Shown here piece after piece: positions 18,101 through 24,422 of a stretch of DNA of 34,161 nt. The DNA is taken from assembly GCA_002396205.1 (NCBI GenBank), contig DGXB01000022.1:15913-50073 (forward strand). The letters are read 5' to 3'. Both the position numbers and the translations under genes were made by a program. Position 1 is the first letter of the stretch. Each line of letters starts with the position of its first letter. The stretch comes from Bacteroidales bacterium UBA4243. GTDB lineage: Bacteria > Bacteroidota > Bacteroidia > Bacteroidales > F082. The notes under the pieces are model-generated. The model was given only the letters and a program-made list of their open reading frames with translations. It was not told the origin of the DNA and did not search any database.

Positions 18101-18767
18101 AGTAGGGGCTGAAGGTGCGGGCAAACTCATCGTAGGCAGCCGACTTGTCGTATTGTCCGTAGCTCACTTCAACTTCGATGTCGTTGTAAACCTGTATGGT
18201 GTTGGTGGCGGCATCGTATTGCACGGGATTCACCGTCAGGGCACCGATTTGAATGCCACGCATCGTGCCTTGGATTTGCACTTGGGCGATGGGACGGTTG
18301 ACGAAACCTTTGGTGGCGTATGCCTTCTCGCTATAGGCAAAGGGCACTTCTTCGGGCTTTTGGTCCTTGCGGATCATAGGCTGCATCGGGGTGACCTTGT
18401 TGATGCCGTAGTCGGCCAATTTGTAGGTGCTGGTGCTATAGCTCTTCACGTTGACAGTGAGGTCTTTTGCACCATAAGGAACAGCGATAAGCTTGTTGGC
18501 GGCAGGCAGCGAAGGCTCGCCGAGATTGCCGGAAGGGTAGGTGCCATCCATCGTGAGGGTGGAGAACATGCCCTTTTCGGTGTTCACTTCAGTAGCGTCG
18601 ATGCTGCTGAACGAGAAGGTGGCGCTGAAGCCATCTTGCGAAACATTGGCGCACTTTTGCGCCGATTGGGCTCTGCCAAGCTCGATGTGCCCTTGGGCCA
18701 CGGCTTGCGAGCCGACCAGCATACCTAACAACAGGAATGCCGAGGTGAGTAAACGAACTCTTTTCAT
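15156..18767 (-). CDS. Secreted gingipain-like C25 cysteine protease (Lys-gingipain type) with adhesin module and T9SS sorting domain
   Basis: This 1203-residue protein has a signal peptide ending SQAVAQ and a prodomain up to about Arg234 (FNWR, then DDVYDEHPDLW). The catalytic domain resembles P. gingivalis Kgp more than RgpB. Asp389 (AGEDNGW), His445 (NYTAHGSNT), Cys478 (GNCC) and Asp517 (YWLNDYY) have spacings 56, 33 and 39, matching Kgp Asp388, His444, Cys477 and Asp516; Thr443 matches Kgp Thr442. Asp516 and Thr442 shape the Kgp lysine pocket, so Lys preference is predicted. Downstream are SAAPGSYVGISKDGVLYG, CARDB-like domains, a cleaved-adhesin/MAM-like domain (about 904-1036), an Fn3-like domain and a sorting domain ending VEKIVVK. 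Start 18767 is the only good signal-peptide start. Specificity is inferred from remembered reference residues. Confidence 0.92.
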   Translation of the reverse strand: MKRVRLLTSAFLLLGMLVGSQAVAQGHIELGRAQSAQKCANVSQDGFSATFSFSSIDATEVNTEKGMFSTLTMDGTYPSGNLGEPSLPAANKLIAVPYGAKDLTVNVKSYSTSTYKLADYGINKVTPMQPMIRKDQKPEEVPFAYSEKAYATKGFVNRPIAQVQIQGTMRGIQIGALTVNPVQYDAATNTIQVYNDIEVEVSYGQYDKSAAYDEFARTFSPYFANIYDQMFNWRDDVYDEHPDLWQNPVHMLVIADRMFEECLQPWFEWKTKKGFYLNVKYTDEIGTSAAAIRAAIQEEYSKDAPTFLMIMGDKNQVAASATGSETHCVTDLQYSSVDGDEFPDMYHSRFPAETVAQMQAMINKALEYEQYTMPDPSYLNNVLLIAGEDNGWGVTVGRPTIWYATNYYYNEEHGYANVYEYSHGQYNGCYSHLNEGVGFANYTAHGSNTSWAGPQFTVSDVNNLTNEHKYFLAMGNCCEAADWGISGTCFGEAMVRAENKAAYAYIGSCPSTYWLNDYYFGVGATSQANGQMPDISITTTGFYDAMWTDDKYNTVTSMMFIGNLAGNAAQALGYEIHVSTLYCWQAYHTLGDGSILPFRIQPTENTVSHMPTLPIGMDFFTVSAAPGSYVGISKDGVLYGAGMIGESGTADIPIQPVTSGGDVTICVTHPQHVPYVTEIPAAAMEGAYIAVDNVQCEQPLVTGAYVAPTVRLKNVGIEAANNINVELSTESEYIELLHTTATVPSIAPDGTYDIVDAFDFNTAVNIPNGTRVRFFVTCTSGSDVWEGRFDLTFGAPEFAIANISNTELTPGGNGTITFDIANNGGANAENAILEIYSSSSDLTLENNSFEISNIEAGATVNQSIGITVNSAVEIGSTYEINYIVTAGHYSTSGTYTITVGNIIEGFETGDFSMYDWTFSGNANWSIVNSDAYAGTYCAKSGYISDNQQTDLVLTIEILADGNVSFYKKVSSENGWDKLFFYIDNQERGNWSGEVAWSQETYAVTAGTHTFKWTYKKDSSVSNGSDCAWVDEIQFPPTNVILSLDPVTDLVANVNESAVDLTWTASADAASYIIYRNGEEIANQAGTTYTDFVNEGIYSYSVVATDGNGRFSAPASVTISMGTVGVEESTLDNVSVYPNPVSSMLTISGEAEYTYTMFNGMGQMVANGKANGIEQINVSDMAKGIYFLHIATGTQVRVEKIVVK

Positions 18768-18829
18768 TGTTGGAACTATTAAGTTGATACTAATTTGTTG
18801 TTTCTGTTTTTAGCACGAAAATCAAACCG

Positions 18830-18837
18830 CAAAAATA
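18830..18837 (-). promoter_or_regulatory. -7 box for the Lys-gingipain-like gene
   Basis: On the minus strand TATTTTTG matches TAnnTTTG, about 62 bases before the start codon at 18767. It lies immediately downstream of the terminator hairpin of the upstream gene, sharing its T-rich tail. Confidence 0.45.
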
Positions 18838-18842
18838 GAAAA

Positions 18843-18877
18843 ATTTCCCGAAGTCTGTTCCAAAAACTTCGGGAAAT
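18843..18877 (-). terminator. Terminator downstream of the S41 protease gene
   Basis: A perfect 12-bp stem pairs 18843-18854 (atttcccgaagt) with 18866-18877 around an 11-base loop. Read on the minus strand it is followed by TTTTTC and TATTTTT. It ends transcription of the S41 gene about 36 bases after its stop. Confidence 0.8.
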
Positions 18878-18912
18878 GTGAATTAAAGTGACTGAAAAAT
18901 AGTCGAAACGGA

Positions 18913-20535
18913 TTATTTGCCTTTCAAGATGCGTTTGTATTCCTTTTCGTTGCCGAGGATTTCCATCGCTTTGCGGATGCCAGGGTCGACGGAGGACATC
19001 ACCTCGTAGTATTGTTGCGTCTCCCATACGTTGCGGGCAATCAAGGCCTTCATTTGCAGGAGGATAAACTTCTCCGAACGCTTGAATTGCTCGTCGTTCC
19101 ATTCCACCTTGGCTTCCTCGGCGGCTTTCTTCAAGCCTTCAACGAGGTCTTGTCCGACTTCAAATTTCTTGTTGAAGTTCTTGAAATCGCCATATTCGGC
19201 CTTGATGTCGTCGCGGTGCTTGAGGGCATGGTCGGTGGTGAAGCGGTTCAAGGCGCCTTTGCGGACAAGGTTGGTGTAGAGCTTGCTATTAAAAGAGGTG
19301 TCGACTGGGATGAAGATGTCGGGCATGATGCCGCCACCGCCGTAAACGGTGCGCCCGCCGTCGGTCTTGTATTTCAACGAGTCGGGGAAGTGGATGCTGT
19401 CGGCGTGGAAGTATTCGCCGTGTTCCAGTCGTTTGGTCATTTCCTTGGCATAGTCCTCAACGCCATTCTCGTAAGGCCGCTGGATGCAACGTCCCGAAGG
19501 GGTGTGGTAACGCGAGGTGGTGAGGCGGATTTGCGAGCCGTCGGGCAGGTTGAAGGGCCTCTGAACCAAGCCTTTGCCGAACGAGCGGCGACCGATGACG
19601 ACGCCACGGTCGTGGTCTTGCATCGCGCCTGAGAAGATTTCGCTGGCCGAGGCGGAGCCTTCATCAATCAAAACAATGAGCTTGCCGAGGGTGTAAAGTC
19701 CTGATTTCGTGCTTCTCCATTCCTGTCGGGGTGAGTTGATGCCTTCGGTGAAGACGATGAGCTTGTTTTCGGTGATGAACTGGTCCACCAGCTCGATGGC
19801 GGTGTTGAGGTAACCGCCCGTGTTGCCGCGCAGGTCGAAGATGAGCGACTCCATCCCTTGGGCTTGCAGCTTGGCCAAAGCCTCCTTGAACTCGGCAGTC
19901 GACTCTTGCGCAAAGCGGTCGAGTTTGATGTAGCCAACGTGTTTGTCAAGCATGTAGGCGGCGTTGATGCTGTTCAACGGAATCTTGTCGCGGATGATCT
20001 CGAAGTCGAGGAGTTCCTTGTCGTTGCCGCGCTTCACGCTGACGGTCACTTTCGAGCCTTTCTTGCCGCGCAGGTGCTTGGCTACGTATTCGTTGTCGAC
20101 TTTCTTGCCGAAGGCATCCTCGCCGTCGATCTTGATGATTTGGTCACCGGCCATGATGCCCACCTTCTCCGACGGTCCTCCCGCCGTGGGGCTGATGACG
20201 GTGATGGTGTCGCGGATGAGCTGGAAGGTCACGCCGATGCCTTCGAAGCTGCCCACAAGCGGTTCGTTGGCTTTCTCCACATCCTTTTTCGAGATGTAGG
20301 CCGAGTGTGGGTCGAGTTCCTTCAATGCGGCCACGATGGCGTCTTCCGTCACCTTGTCTATATTGGCCGTGTCGACGTAGAAGTTTTCAATAAGGTAAAG
20401 CGTTGAAGCCAGTTTTTGGGCGTTCAGCTGACCTTTCGTTTGTGGCTGTTGGGGTCTGTTGGGTTGAATTTGGGCAGTTGCGGCAACCGAAACGAGGCAG
20501 ACCGCAGCGAGTAATAATGCTTTCAGTGATTTCAT
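18913..20535 (-). CDS. S41 family C-terminal processing peptidase (CtpA/Tsp-like)
   Basis: This 540-residue periplasmic serine protease starts with a signal peptide (MKSLKALLLAAVCLVSVAATAQ). An N-terminal helical region contains LDPHSAYIS, and a PDZ domain (about 95-175) has GSFEGIGVTFQ and GIMAGDQIIKIDGE. The S41 catalytic domain carries DLRGNTGG, the nucleophile region DEGSASASEIFSGAMQD and the general-base Lys in GRRSFGKGLVQ, a Ser/Lys dyad as in Tsp/CtpA. The C-terminal 190 residues are typical of Bacteroidetes homologues. Such enzymes trim or degrade periplasmic proteins from their C-termini. It has its own promoter and terminator. Any role in processing the neighbouring secreted proteases is speculative. 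Confidence 0.95.
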   Translation of the reverse strand: MKSLKALLLAAVCLVSVAATAQIQPNRPQQPQTKGQLNAQKLASTLYLIENFYVDTANIDKVTEDAIVAALKELDPHSAYISKKDVEKANEPLVGSFEGIGVTFQLIRDTITVISPTAGGPSEKVGIMAGDQIIKIDGEDAFGKKVDNEYVAKHLRGKKGSKVTVSVKRGNDKELLDFEIIRDKIPLNSINAAYMLDKHVGYIKLDRFAQESTAEFKEALAKLQAQGMESLIFDLRGNTGGYLNTAIELVDQFITENKLIVFTEGINSPRQEWRSTKSGLYTLGKLIVLIDEGSASASEIFSGAMQDHDRGVVIGRRSFGKGLVQRPFNLPDGSQIRLTTSRYHTPSGRCIQRPYENGVEDYAKEMTKRLEHGEYFHADSIHFPDSLKYKTDGGRTVYGGGGIMPDIFIPVDTSFNSKLYTNLVRKGALNRFTTDHALKHRDDIKAEYGDFKNFNKKFEVGQDLVEGLKKAAEEAKVEWNDEQFKRSEKFILLQMKALIARNVWETQQYYEVMSSVDPGIRKAMEILGNEKEYKRILKGK

Positions 20536-20555
20536 GGGCCGATTATTTTAGCCTG

Positions 20556-20563
20556 CAAAGTTA
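20556..20563 (-). promoter_or_regulatory. -7 box for the S41 protease gene
   Basis: On the minus strand TAACTTTG matches TAnnTTTG, 21 bases before the ATG at 20535. No clear -33 element was found. Confidence 0.5.
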
Positions 20564-20615
20564 CGCAAAATTTCTGTCGCATTCTCTGATTGCGTCGTAT
20601 TTGATTTGATTGGTC

Positions 20616-21062
20616 TTACTGCAACCTGAAATTGATAGGCAAGGTATAAGTAACTCTGACTTTTTTGCCGAAAGCCTCTCCTGGGATCCAGTTAGGCATC
20701 ATTTTTACGACACGGACGGCTTCTTCGCTACAACCTCCGCCCACACCTTTTGCAACCTCAATATTCGTTATTGTACCATCTGGCTCGACAACGAATCTGA
20801 CGTAGACAGTGCCGCTGTAGCCGTCTTCTCTGGCGCGTTGTGGATAACGTATATTCATGGCGAGGAATTCGTACATCTTAAACTCGCCGCCAGGAAAAGT
20901 CGGCATTTTTTCCACATTGTTATAAATGGTTGTGTCAATACCAGGTGCTGCAATCTCTTTAACGTTAGTCAAGGCAACGGTGTCGCTTTCGTGTTGGACT
21001 TGGGCATAGTTAAGACTTGCCGTAAGCAATATCAGGGTGGTAAATAAAAGCTTGATTTTCAT
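20616..21062 (-). CDS. Periplasmic protein with a stand-alone TonB C-terminal domain
   Basis: This 148-residue protein begins with a cleavable signal peptide (MKIKLLFTTLILLTASLNYAQ) rather than a membrane-anchored TonB N-terminus. The rest is a TonB C-terminal domain of the Bacteroidetes type: EKMPTFPGGEFKMYEF, NIRYPQRAREDGYSGTVYV, VVEPDGTITNIEVAKGVGGG, then VKMMPNWIPGEAFGKKV and TLPINFRL. Without the transmembrane helix and proline-rich linker it is unlikely to transmit energy in the normal way and may act as a soluble partner or modulator. It lies 28 bases downstream of where the ancestral PIN toxin gene would have ended. No convincing own promoter was seen. Confidence 0.88.
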   Translation of the reverse strand: MKIKLLFTTLILLTASLNYAQVQHESDTVALTNVKEIAAPGIDTTIYNNVEKMPTFPGGEFKMYEFLAMNIRYPQRAREDGYSGTVYVRFVVEPDGTITNIEVAKGVGGGCSEEAVRVVKMMPNWIPGEAFGKKVRVTYTLPINFRLQ

Positions 21063-21143
21063 CTGTCTTTTAATTTGAGGTTTGATCCATTCAGTTGCTT
21101 TCCAAAATATCCAAGAACTGTTTAAGTTTCAATACGAATAACT

Positions 21144-21238
21144 TTGGAAACAATATGTTCTTCAAAATGTCGAAGTGTTTGTCGTTGGAAACAATATGTT
21201 CTTCAAAATGTCGAAGTGTTTGTCGTTGGAAACAATAT
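21144..21238. repeat. 41-bp tandem duplication in the 3' end of the PIN toxin gene
   Basis: Two identical 41-base units occupy 21144-21184 and 21185-21225, followed by a 13-base partial third copy (ttggaaacaatat, 21226-21238). The 13-mer is present at the start of each unit. It probably occurred twice in the ancestral gene 41 bases apart, and slippage or unequal exchange between the two would create exactly this duplication. Confidence 0.93.
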
Positions 21239-21554
21239 AAGTGGCGTTGGCGGCAAAAGCGCAATTCACAAACTTGTCGTCGTCGTGGTCTGCCTCAATA
21301 AGCCAAAACTTGAAATAGGTGTTGATTAATTCGACGTTTTTGCTCTTAAGCAGCAAATTAATGACATTCTTTGCAACAGAGGCAGATGTTTTTTGTGCAA
21401 TGATTTCCTCATACTCCTCCAATATGTCATTAGACACGCAAAGGATGTATTTGCCCGTTTGGAATCCTTTCCATACGGGATAATACTCACTGTGTCGCGA
21501 AAGTGCCGCAATGAGGCAATTCGTGTCAAGCACAATTCTCAATGGGTTAGGCAT
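21162..21554 (-). CDS. PIN-domain ribonuclease toxin with duplication-altered C-terminus
   Basis: This 130-residue protein belongs to the PIN family of putative toxin-antitoxin RNases (COG1569-like). Metal-binding acidic residues are visible: Asp10 (IVLDTNCL), Glu46-47 (ILEEYEE), Asp92-93 (DDDKFVNCA) and Asp111 (IVSNDKHF). It overlaps the upstream small gene by 8 bases, as toxin-antitoxin pairs often do. After FP (residue 123) the frame enters the second copy of the 41-bp repeat and ends in TTNTSTF. Removing one repeat copy restores a 140-residue frame ending KLFVLKLKQFLDILESN at 21091, which looks like a normal PIN C-terminal strand and helix. The core is intact, so activity may be reduced or lost rather than certainly absent. 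Confidence 0.87.
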   Translation of the reverse strand: MPNPLRIVLDTNCLIAALSRHSEYYPVWKGFQTGKYILCVSNDILEEYEEIIAQKTSASVAKNVINLLLKSKNVELINTYFKFWLIEADHDDDKFVNCAFAANATYIVSNDKHFDILKNILFPTTNTSTF

Positions 21555-21777
21555 TGTAAGGTGTCCTTAAATGTTCATTCAACACTTCGTCGATTTTTTC
21601 TTGGCTCCATTTGCCTTCGTCCCAAAGTTTGTCCATTTCTTCGTCGACTTTTTTTGCATAGTATTCACATACCACGTCGTTCAGCTCCTTCACTTCATCT
21701 TCGGTGGTAAAATGTGACAATAACCTAAGAAAGTCTAATTGGGCTTGGTTTAATCCAATGTTTTGCGTCATATTCAT
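21547..21777 (-). CDS. Putative antitoxin of the PIN toxin pair
   Basis: This is a 76-residue, acidic, mostly helical protein (NQAQLDFLRLLSHFTTEDEVKELNDVVCEYYAKKVDEEMDKLWDEGKW...). I recognise it only as the type of small protein found upstream of COG1569-like PIN toxins in Bacteroidetes; no classical DNA-binding motif is evident. Its last 8 bases overlap the toxin start, implying coupled translation. A -7 box lies 15 bases upstream. A second Met at residue 3 could be the true start. Confidence 0.78.
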   Translation of the reverse strand: MNMTQNIGLNQAQLDFLRLLSHFTTEDEVKELNDVVCEYYAKKVDEEMDKLWDEGKWSQEKIDEVLNEHLRTPYNA

Positions 21778-21791
21778 GTGTTTTTATGCTG

Positions 21792-21799
21792 CAAAAATA
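21792..21799 (-). promoter_or_regulatory. -7 box for the antitoxin-toxin pair
   Basis: On the minus strand TATTTTTG matches TAnnTTTG, 15 bases before the antitoxin ATG at 21777, giving a very short leader. No clear -33 element was found. Confidence 0.45.
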
Positions 21800-21823
21800 A
21801 TCAATTTCTATGAAATAGGTTTT

Positions 21824-22396
21824 TCATTGCCTCAAAATCTCAAAAGTGTTGTCCTCCTTTAGCTTGATGATGGTCGAGCTCTTGGGCTTGGAGAAACTGT
21901 CGTGGTAAAGTTGGACGACATAGTCCACCGAGTTTTTCAGCTCCTCGCTGATGTCGCTGAAAATCATGGCTGAAGGTTGTCCCGACAGGTTGGCCGAGGT
22001 GGAAGTGATGGGTTTGCCAAGTCGACGGATGACCTCCTTGCAAAACTCGTTGTCGACCACGCGGATGCAAACTGAGTGGTCTGCCGAGATGTTCTTCGCC
22101 AAATTCTTGCTCTGTGCAAAAACGATGCTCAAAGGGTTGACGGCGTGTGATATAAGGTCGTATGCAATGGCTGGCACGTCGACGACGTAGTCTTTCAACC
22201 TTTCGGCAGAGTCCACAAGGATGATGAGGCTCTTGTTGGCGGGGCGTTGTTTCACTTCGTAGACGCGCTCGCACGCTTTGTTGTTGGTGGCATCGCAACC
22301 CACGCCCCAAATGGTGTCGGTGGGGTAGAGGATGGTCTTTCCGGCTTTCAGCACGGCAACGGTGCGTTCCACTTCTTCTTCAAATGATTTATCCAT
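21824..22396 (-). CDS. L-threonylcarbamoyladenylate synthase (TsaC/YrdC/Sua5 family)
   Basis: This 190-residue cytosolic enzyme makes threonylcarbamoyl-AMP from threonine, bicarbonate and ATP, the first step of t6A37 tRNA modification. Family motifs are present: the N-terminal GKTILYPTDTIWGVGCDA, the KQRPANKSLIILV block (KxR plus SxxxL nucleotide and Thr site) and the SxN motif in TSTSANLSGQPS. It is the short YrdC form without the C-terminal Sua5 domain. It lies 32 bases downstream of a glycosyltransferase gene and is probably the last gene of that transcript. Confidence 0.93.
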   Translation of the reverse strand: MDKSFEEEVERTVAVLKAGKTILYPTDTIWGVGCDATNNKACERVYEVKQRPANKSLIILVDSAERLKDYVVDVPAIAYDLISHAVNPLSIVFAQSKNLAKNISADHSVCIRVVDNEFCKEVIRRLGKPITSTSANLSGQPSAMIFSDISEELKNSVDYVVQLYHDSFSKPKSSTIIKLKEDNTFEILRQ

Positions 22397-22428
22397 AGTG
22401 TTTTATGTTGACTTTGTTAAAGTTATGT

Positions 22429-23301
22429 TCAAGGTTTCAGTGGGTCGACAGGCCCGAATTGTTTGCCGGTTAGTAGCGCCCAAATGGCTTTCAATCGGCA
22501 CGAAAAACTGCTTTTGATGGGCTTTGGACTGGCAGCCTCGGCAAAAGGCGTGCCAAGTTGGGTCAGGTTTTGGCGCATCATGCGGTTGGTGATGCCCCAC
22601 TTGAACAGGAATTGGAGGCTTCCGTTGTTTTTGCGTACTCTTTGTGTGCTTTTCGTTTCGAAATGGTAGGCACGGCAGTTGCCCAAGCCTTTGAAATGGC
22701 GTACGCCGGCCATCCAGAGTTTTGCAGTCAGGTCGGGGTCGGAGTACATGCCGGGCGAGTATTCAATGCTGTAGCCGCCCACCAAGTCCCAGACGTCGCG
22801 GTGCATCAGGTTGGGTGGCCAGGTGGCGCCGCGCCAGTCGGCCATGGGATGTTGCATGTATTCTTTCAGCAATCGCGCCTCATCGAAGGTCTCAACGCTG
22901 TCGCCATAATTGGCCAAGATACCGACATCCAAGTAGTTATGTGGCTGTATCATCGTTCCTGAGAGGAAAAACAGCTTGTCGGGCAGCGACTTGCTTTCGT
23001 CCATTAGTGCAGTGTCCCAGCCGGGCAGGAGGTACATGTCGTCGTTCAAATAAAAAATGTAATTGGTCTTGACGCGAGTCCGCAACATGTTGCAGGCTTG
23101 GCAAACACCAATGTTGCGCTCCGAAAATGTATAGTCAAGTCCTTCATTCTGAACCCATTCCAATGTGCCATCGGTGCCTTCGTTGACGTGGACGATGATT
23201 TGGTGCGGATAGGCCGAGTTCTTCCGAATGCTGTCGACGCAAACCTTCAGGTAGGGGAGGTTGTTCCAAGTGGGGATGATGATGGAGAAAACAGGTTCCA
23301 T
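22429..23301 (-). CDS. Family 2-type glycosyltransferase
   Basis: This 290-residue GT-A fold glycosyltransferase has the opening VFSIIIPTWNNLPYLKVCVDS, the nucleotide-sugar region IIVHVNEGTDGTLEW and the metal-binding acidic motif in FYLNDDMYLLPGW. SERNIGVCQACNML is the usual sequence before the DXD. No transmembrane helix is visible. It starts five bases after the GT4 gene stop, so the three transferases form one operon, probably for lipopolysaccharide or another surface glycan. Donor and acceptor are unknown. Confidence 0.9.
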   Translation of the reverse strand: MEPVFSIIIPTWNNLPYLKVCVDSIRKNSAYPHQIIVHVNEGTDGTLEWVQNEGLDYTFSERNIGVCQACNMLRTRVKTNYIFYLNDDMYLLPGWDTALMDESKSLPDKLFFLSGTMIQPHNYLDVGILANYGDSVETFDEARLLKEYMQHPMADWRGATWPPNLMHRDVWDLVGGYSIEYSPGMYSDPDLTAKLWMAGVRHFKGLGNCRAYHFETKSTQRVRKNNGSLQFLFKWGITNRMMRQNLTQLGTPFAEAASPKPIKSSFSCRLKAIWALLTGKQFGPVDPLKP

Positions 23302-23306
23302 AGCGG

Positions 23307-24422
23307 TTAGTGTTTGGTCAACGATTGGTACAACTGCATGAGATGTGCGGCAATGGCCTCGTCCGAAAATTGTTGGGCGTAAGATTTACCTTTTTCTATC
23401 ATGCTGTCTCTTAATTCTTTGTTTCTGTCAAGGATCATGATTTGTTCGGCCAACTCGACGGCGCTGTTGGGCGAAACATAGCGGCTGTCGGGACCACCGC
23501 TTTCCTCAAGGCAGCTTCCCTTGGCTGCGATGACGGGCACACCGCTTTGCAAGGCCTCTACGATGGGAATGCCAAAGCCCTCGTATTGAGAAGGATAGAT
23601 GAACAAGTATGCGCTTTGATAGAGGGCGGGCAGGTCGCCAGAATCGATGTCGGGAAGGAAAATGACGCGGTTCAAGAGCCTGTTTTTTGCAATAAATTCT
23701 TGAAGCTCACCAAGATAATCCGTTTTTCGTCCGGCAATGACCAAAGGAAGGTCGATTTGCCCCGCGACGAGGGCTTTCAAGATCAACAATTGGTTTTTGC
23801 GTGGCTCGATCGCGCCTACGTTGAGCAGGTAGGTCAAGGGAAGGTCGTATTTTTCTCTGAGGCTTTGCTTCTCGTTTTCAGTCACTTGCCGAGAAAATGC
23901 AGGATGGCAACCTTGGTAAACGACTTCGATTTTCGTGTCTTCGATGCGCCACAAATCCACGAGGTCTTTTTTCGTCTGCTGGCTGACGGCGATGATACGG
24001 TCGGCAACGCGACAGCTGCGCAAGTACTTGGTTTCGTAGAGTTTGCGGTCGATGAAAGGATAAAGTTCGGGATGGCGGACGAAAACCAGGTCGTGCATGG
24101 TGACCACTGTGGGGATTTTGGTCTTTTCGATGCCGTAGGGCAGTTCGTGGCTGAGGCCGTGATAGAGGTCAAGTTGTCGTTTCTCAGCTTCTCTCGTGAT
24201 GCCGAAAGTGCGCCATAGCGAGTGAAAAACAGTGCTTTTCGGCTGGATGATTGTGGCGTTTTGTGGACAATCGAAATGGATGGACGAATCGATTTTCGGT
24301 GTGAACAAATCTAACTGGGCATCAGGGAAATGCGATGCGACAATGCGAATCGTTTCGCGGCTGTAGTTGCCCAAACCGCGGTGGTTGCAGAAAGCCCGTT
24401 TTGCGTCGTATCCTATCCTCAT
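23307..24422 (-). CDS. Family 4-type glycosyltransferase
   Basis: This 371-residue GT-B glycosyltransferase has an N-terminal Rossmann domain opening MRIGYDAKRAFCNHRGLGNYS and the TVVTMHDLVFVRHPELYP region. The C-terminal domain begins around LLNVGAIEPRKNQ and contains the GT4 donor-binding motif YEGFGIPIVEALQSGVPV, with the two glutamates spaced as in the EX7E signature. The ATG overlaps the previous gene's stop (ATGA). It likely adds a sugar in surface polysaccharide or LPS synthesis with its neighbours; the sugar cannot be inferred. Confidence 0.93.
   Translation of the reverse strand: MRIGYDAKRAFCNHRGLGNYSRETIRIVASHFPDAQLDLFTPKIDSSIHFDCPQNATIIQPKSTVFHSLWRTFGITREAEKRQLDLYHGLSHELPYGIEKTKIPTVVTMHDLVFVRHPELYPFIDRKLYETKYLRSCRVADRIIAVSQQTKKDLVDLWRIEDTKIEVVYQGCHPAFSRQVTENEKQSLREKYDLPLTYLLNVGAIEPRKNQLLILKALVAGQIDLPLVIAGRKTDYLGELQEFIAKNRLLNRVIFLPDIDSGDLPALYQSAYLFIYPSQYEGFGIPIVEALQSGVPVIAAKGSCLEESGGPDSRYVSPNSAVELAEQIMILDRNKELRDSMIEKGKSYAQQFSDEAIAAHLMQLYQSLTKH

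Noticed and set aside
21144..21238. Direct repeats that might suggest a CRISPR array
   Set aside because: The two copies are immediately adjacent with no spacers and lie inside a coding gene; it is a tandem duplication.
22388..22396. TTATCCATA as a DnaA box
   Set aside because: It is a single imperfect match that encodes the first residues of the TsaC-like protein, with no cluster around it.
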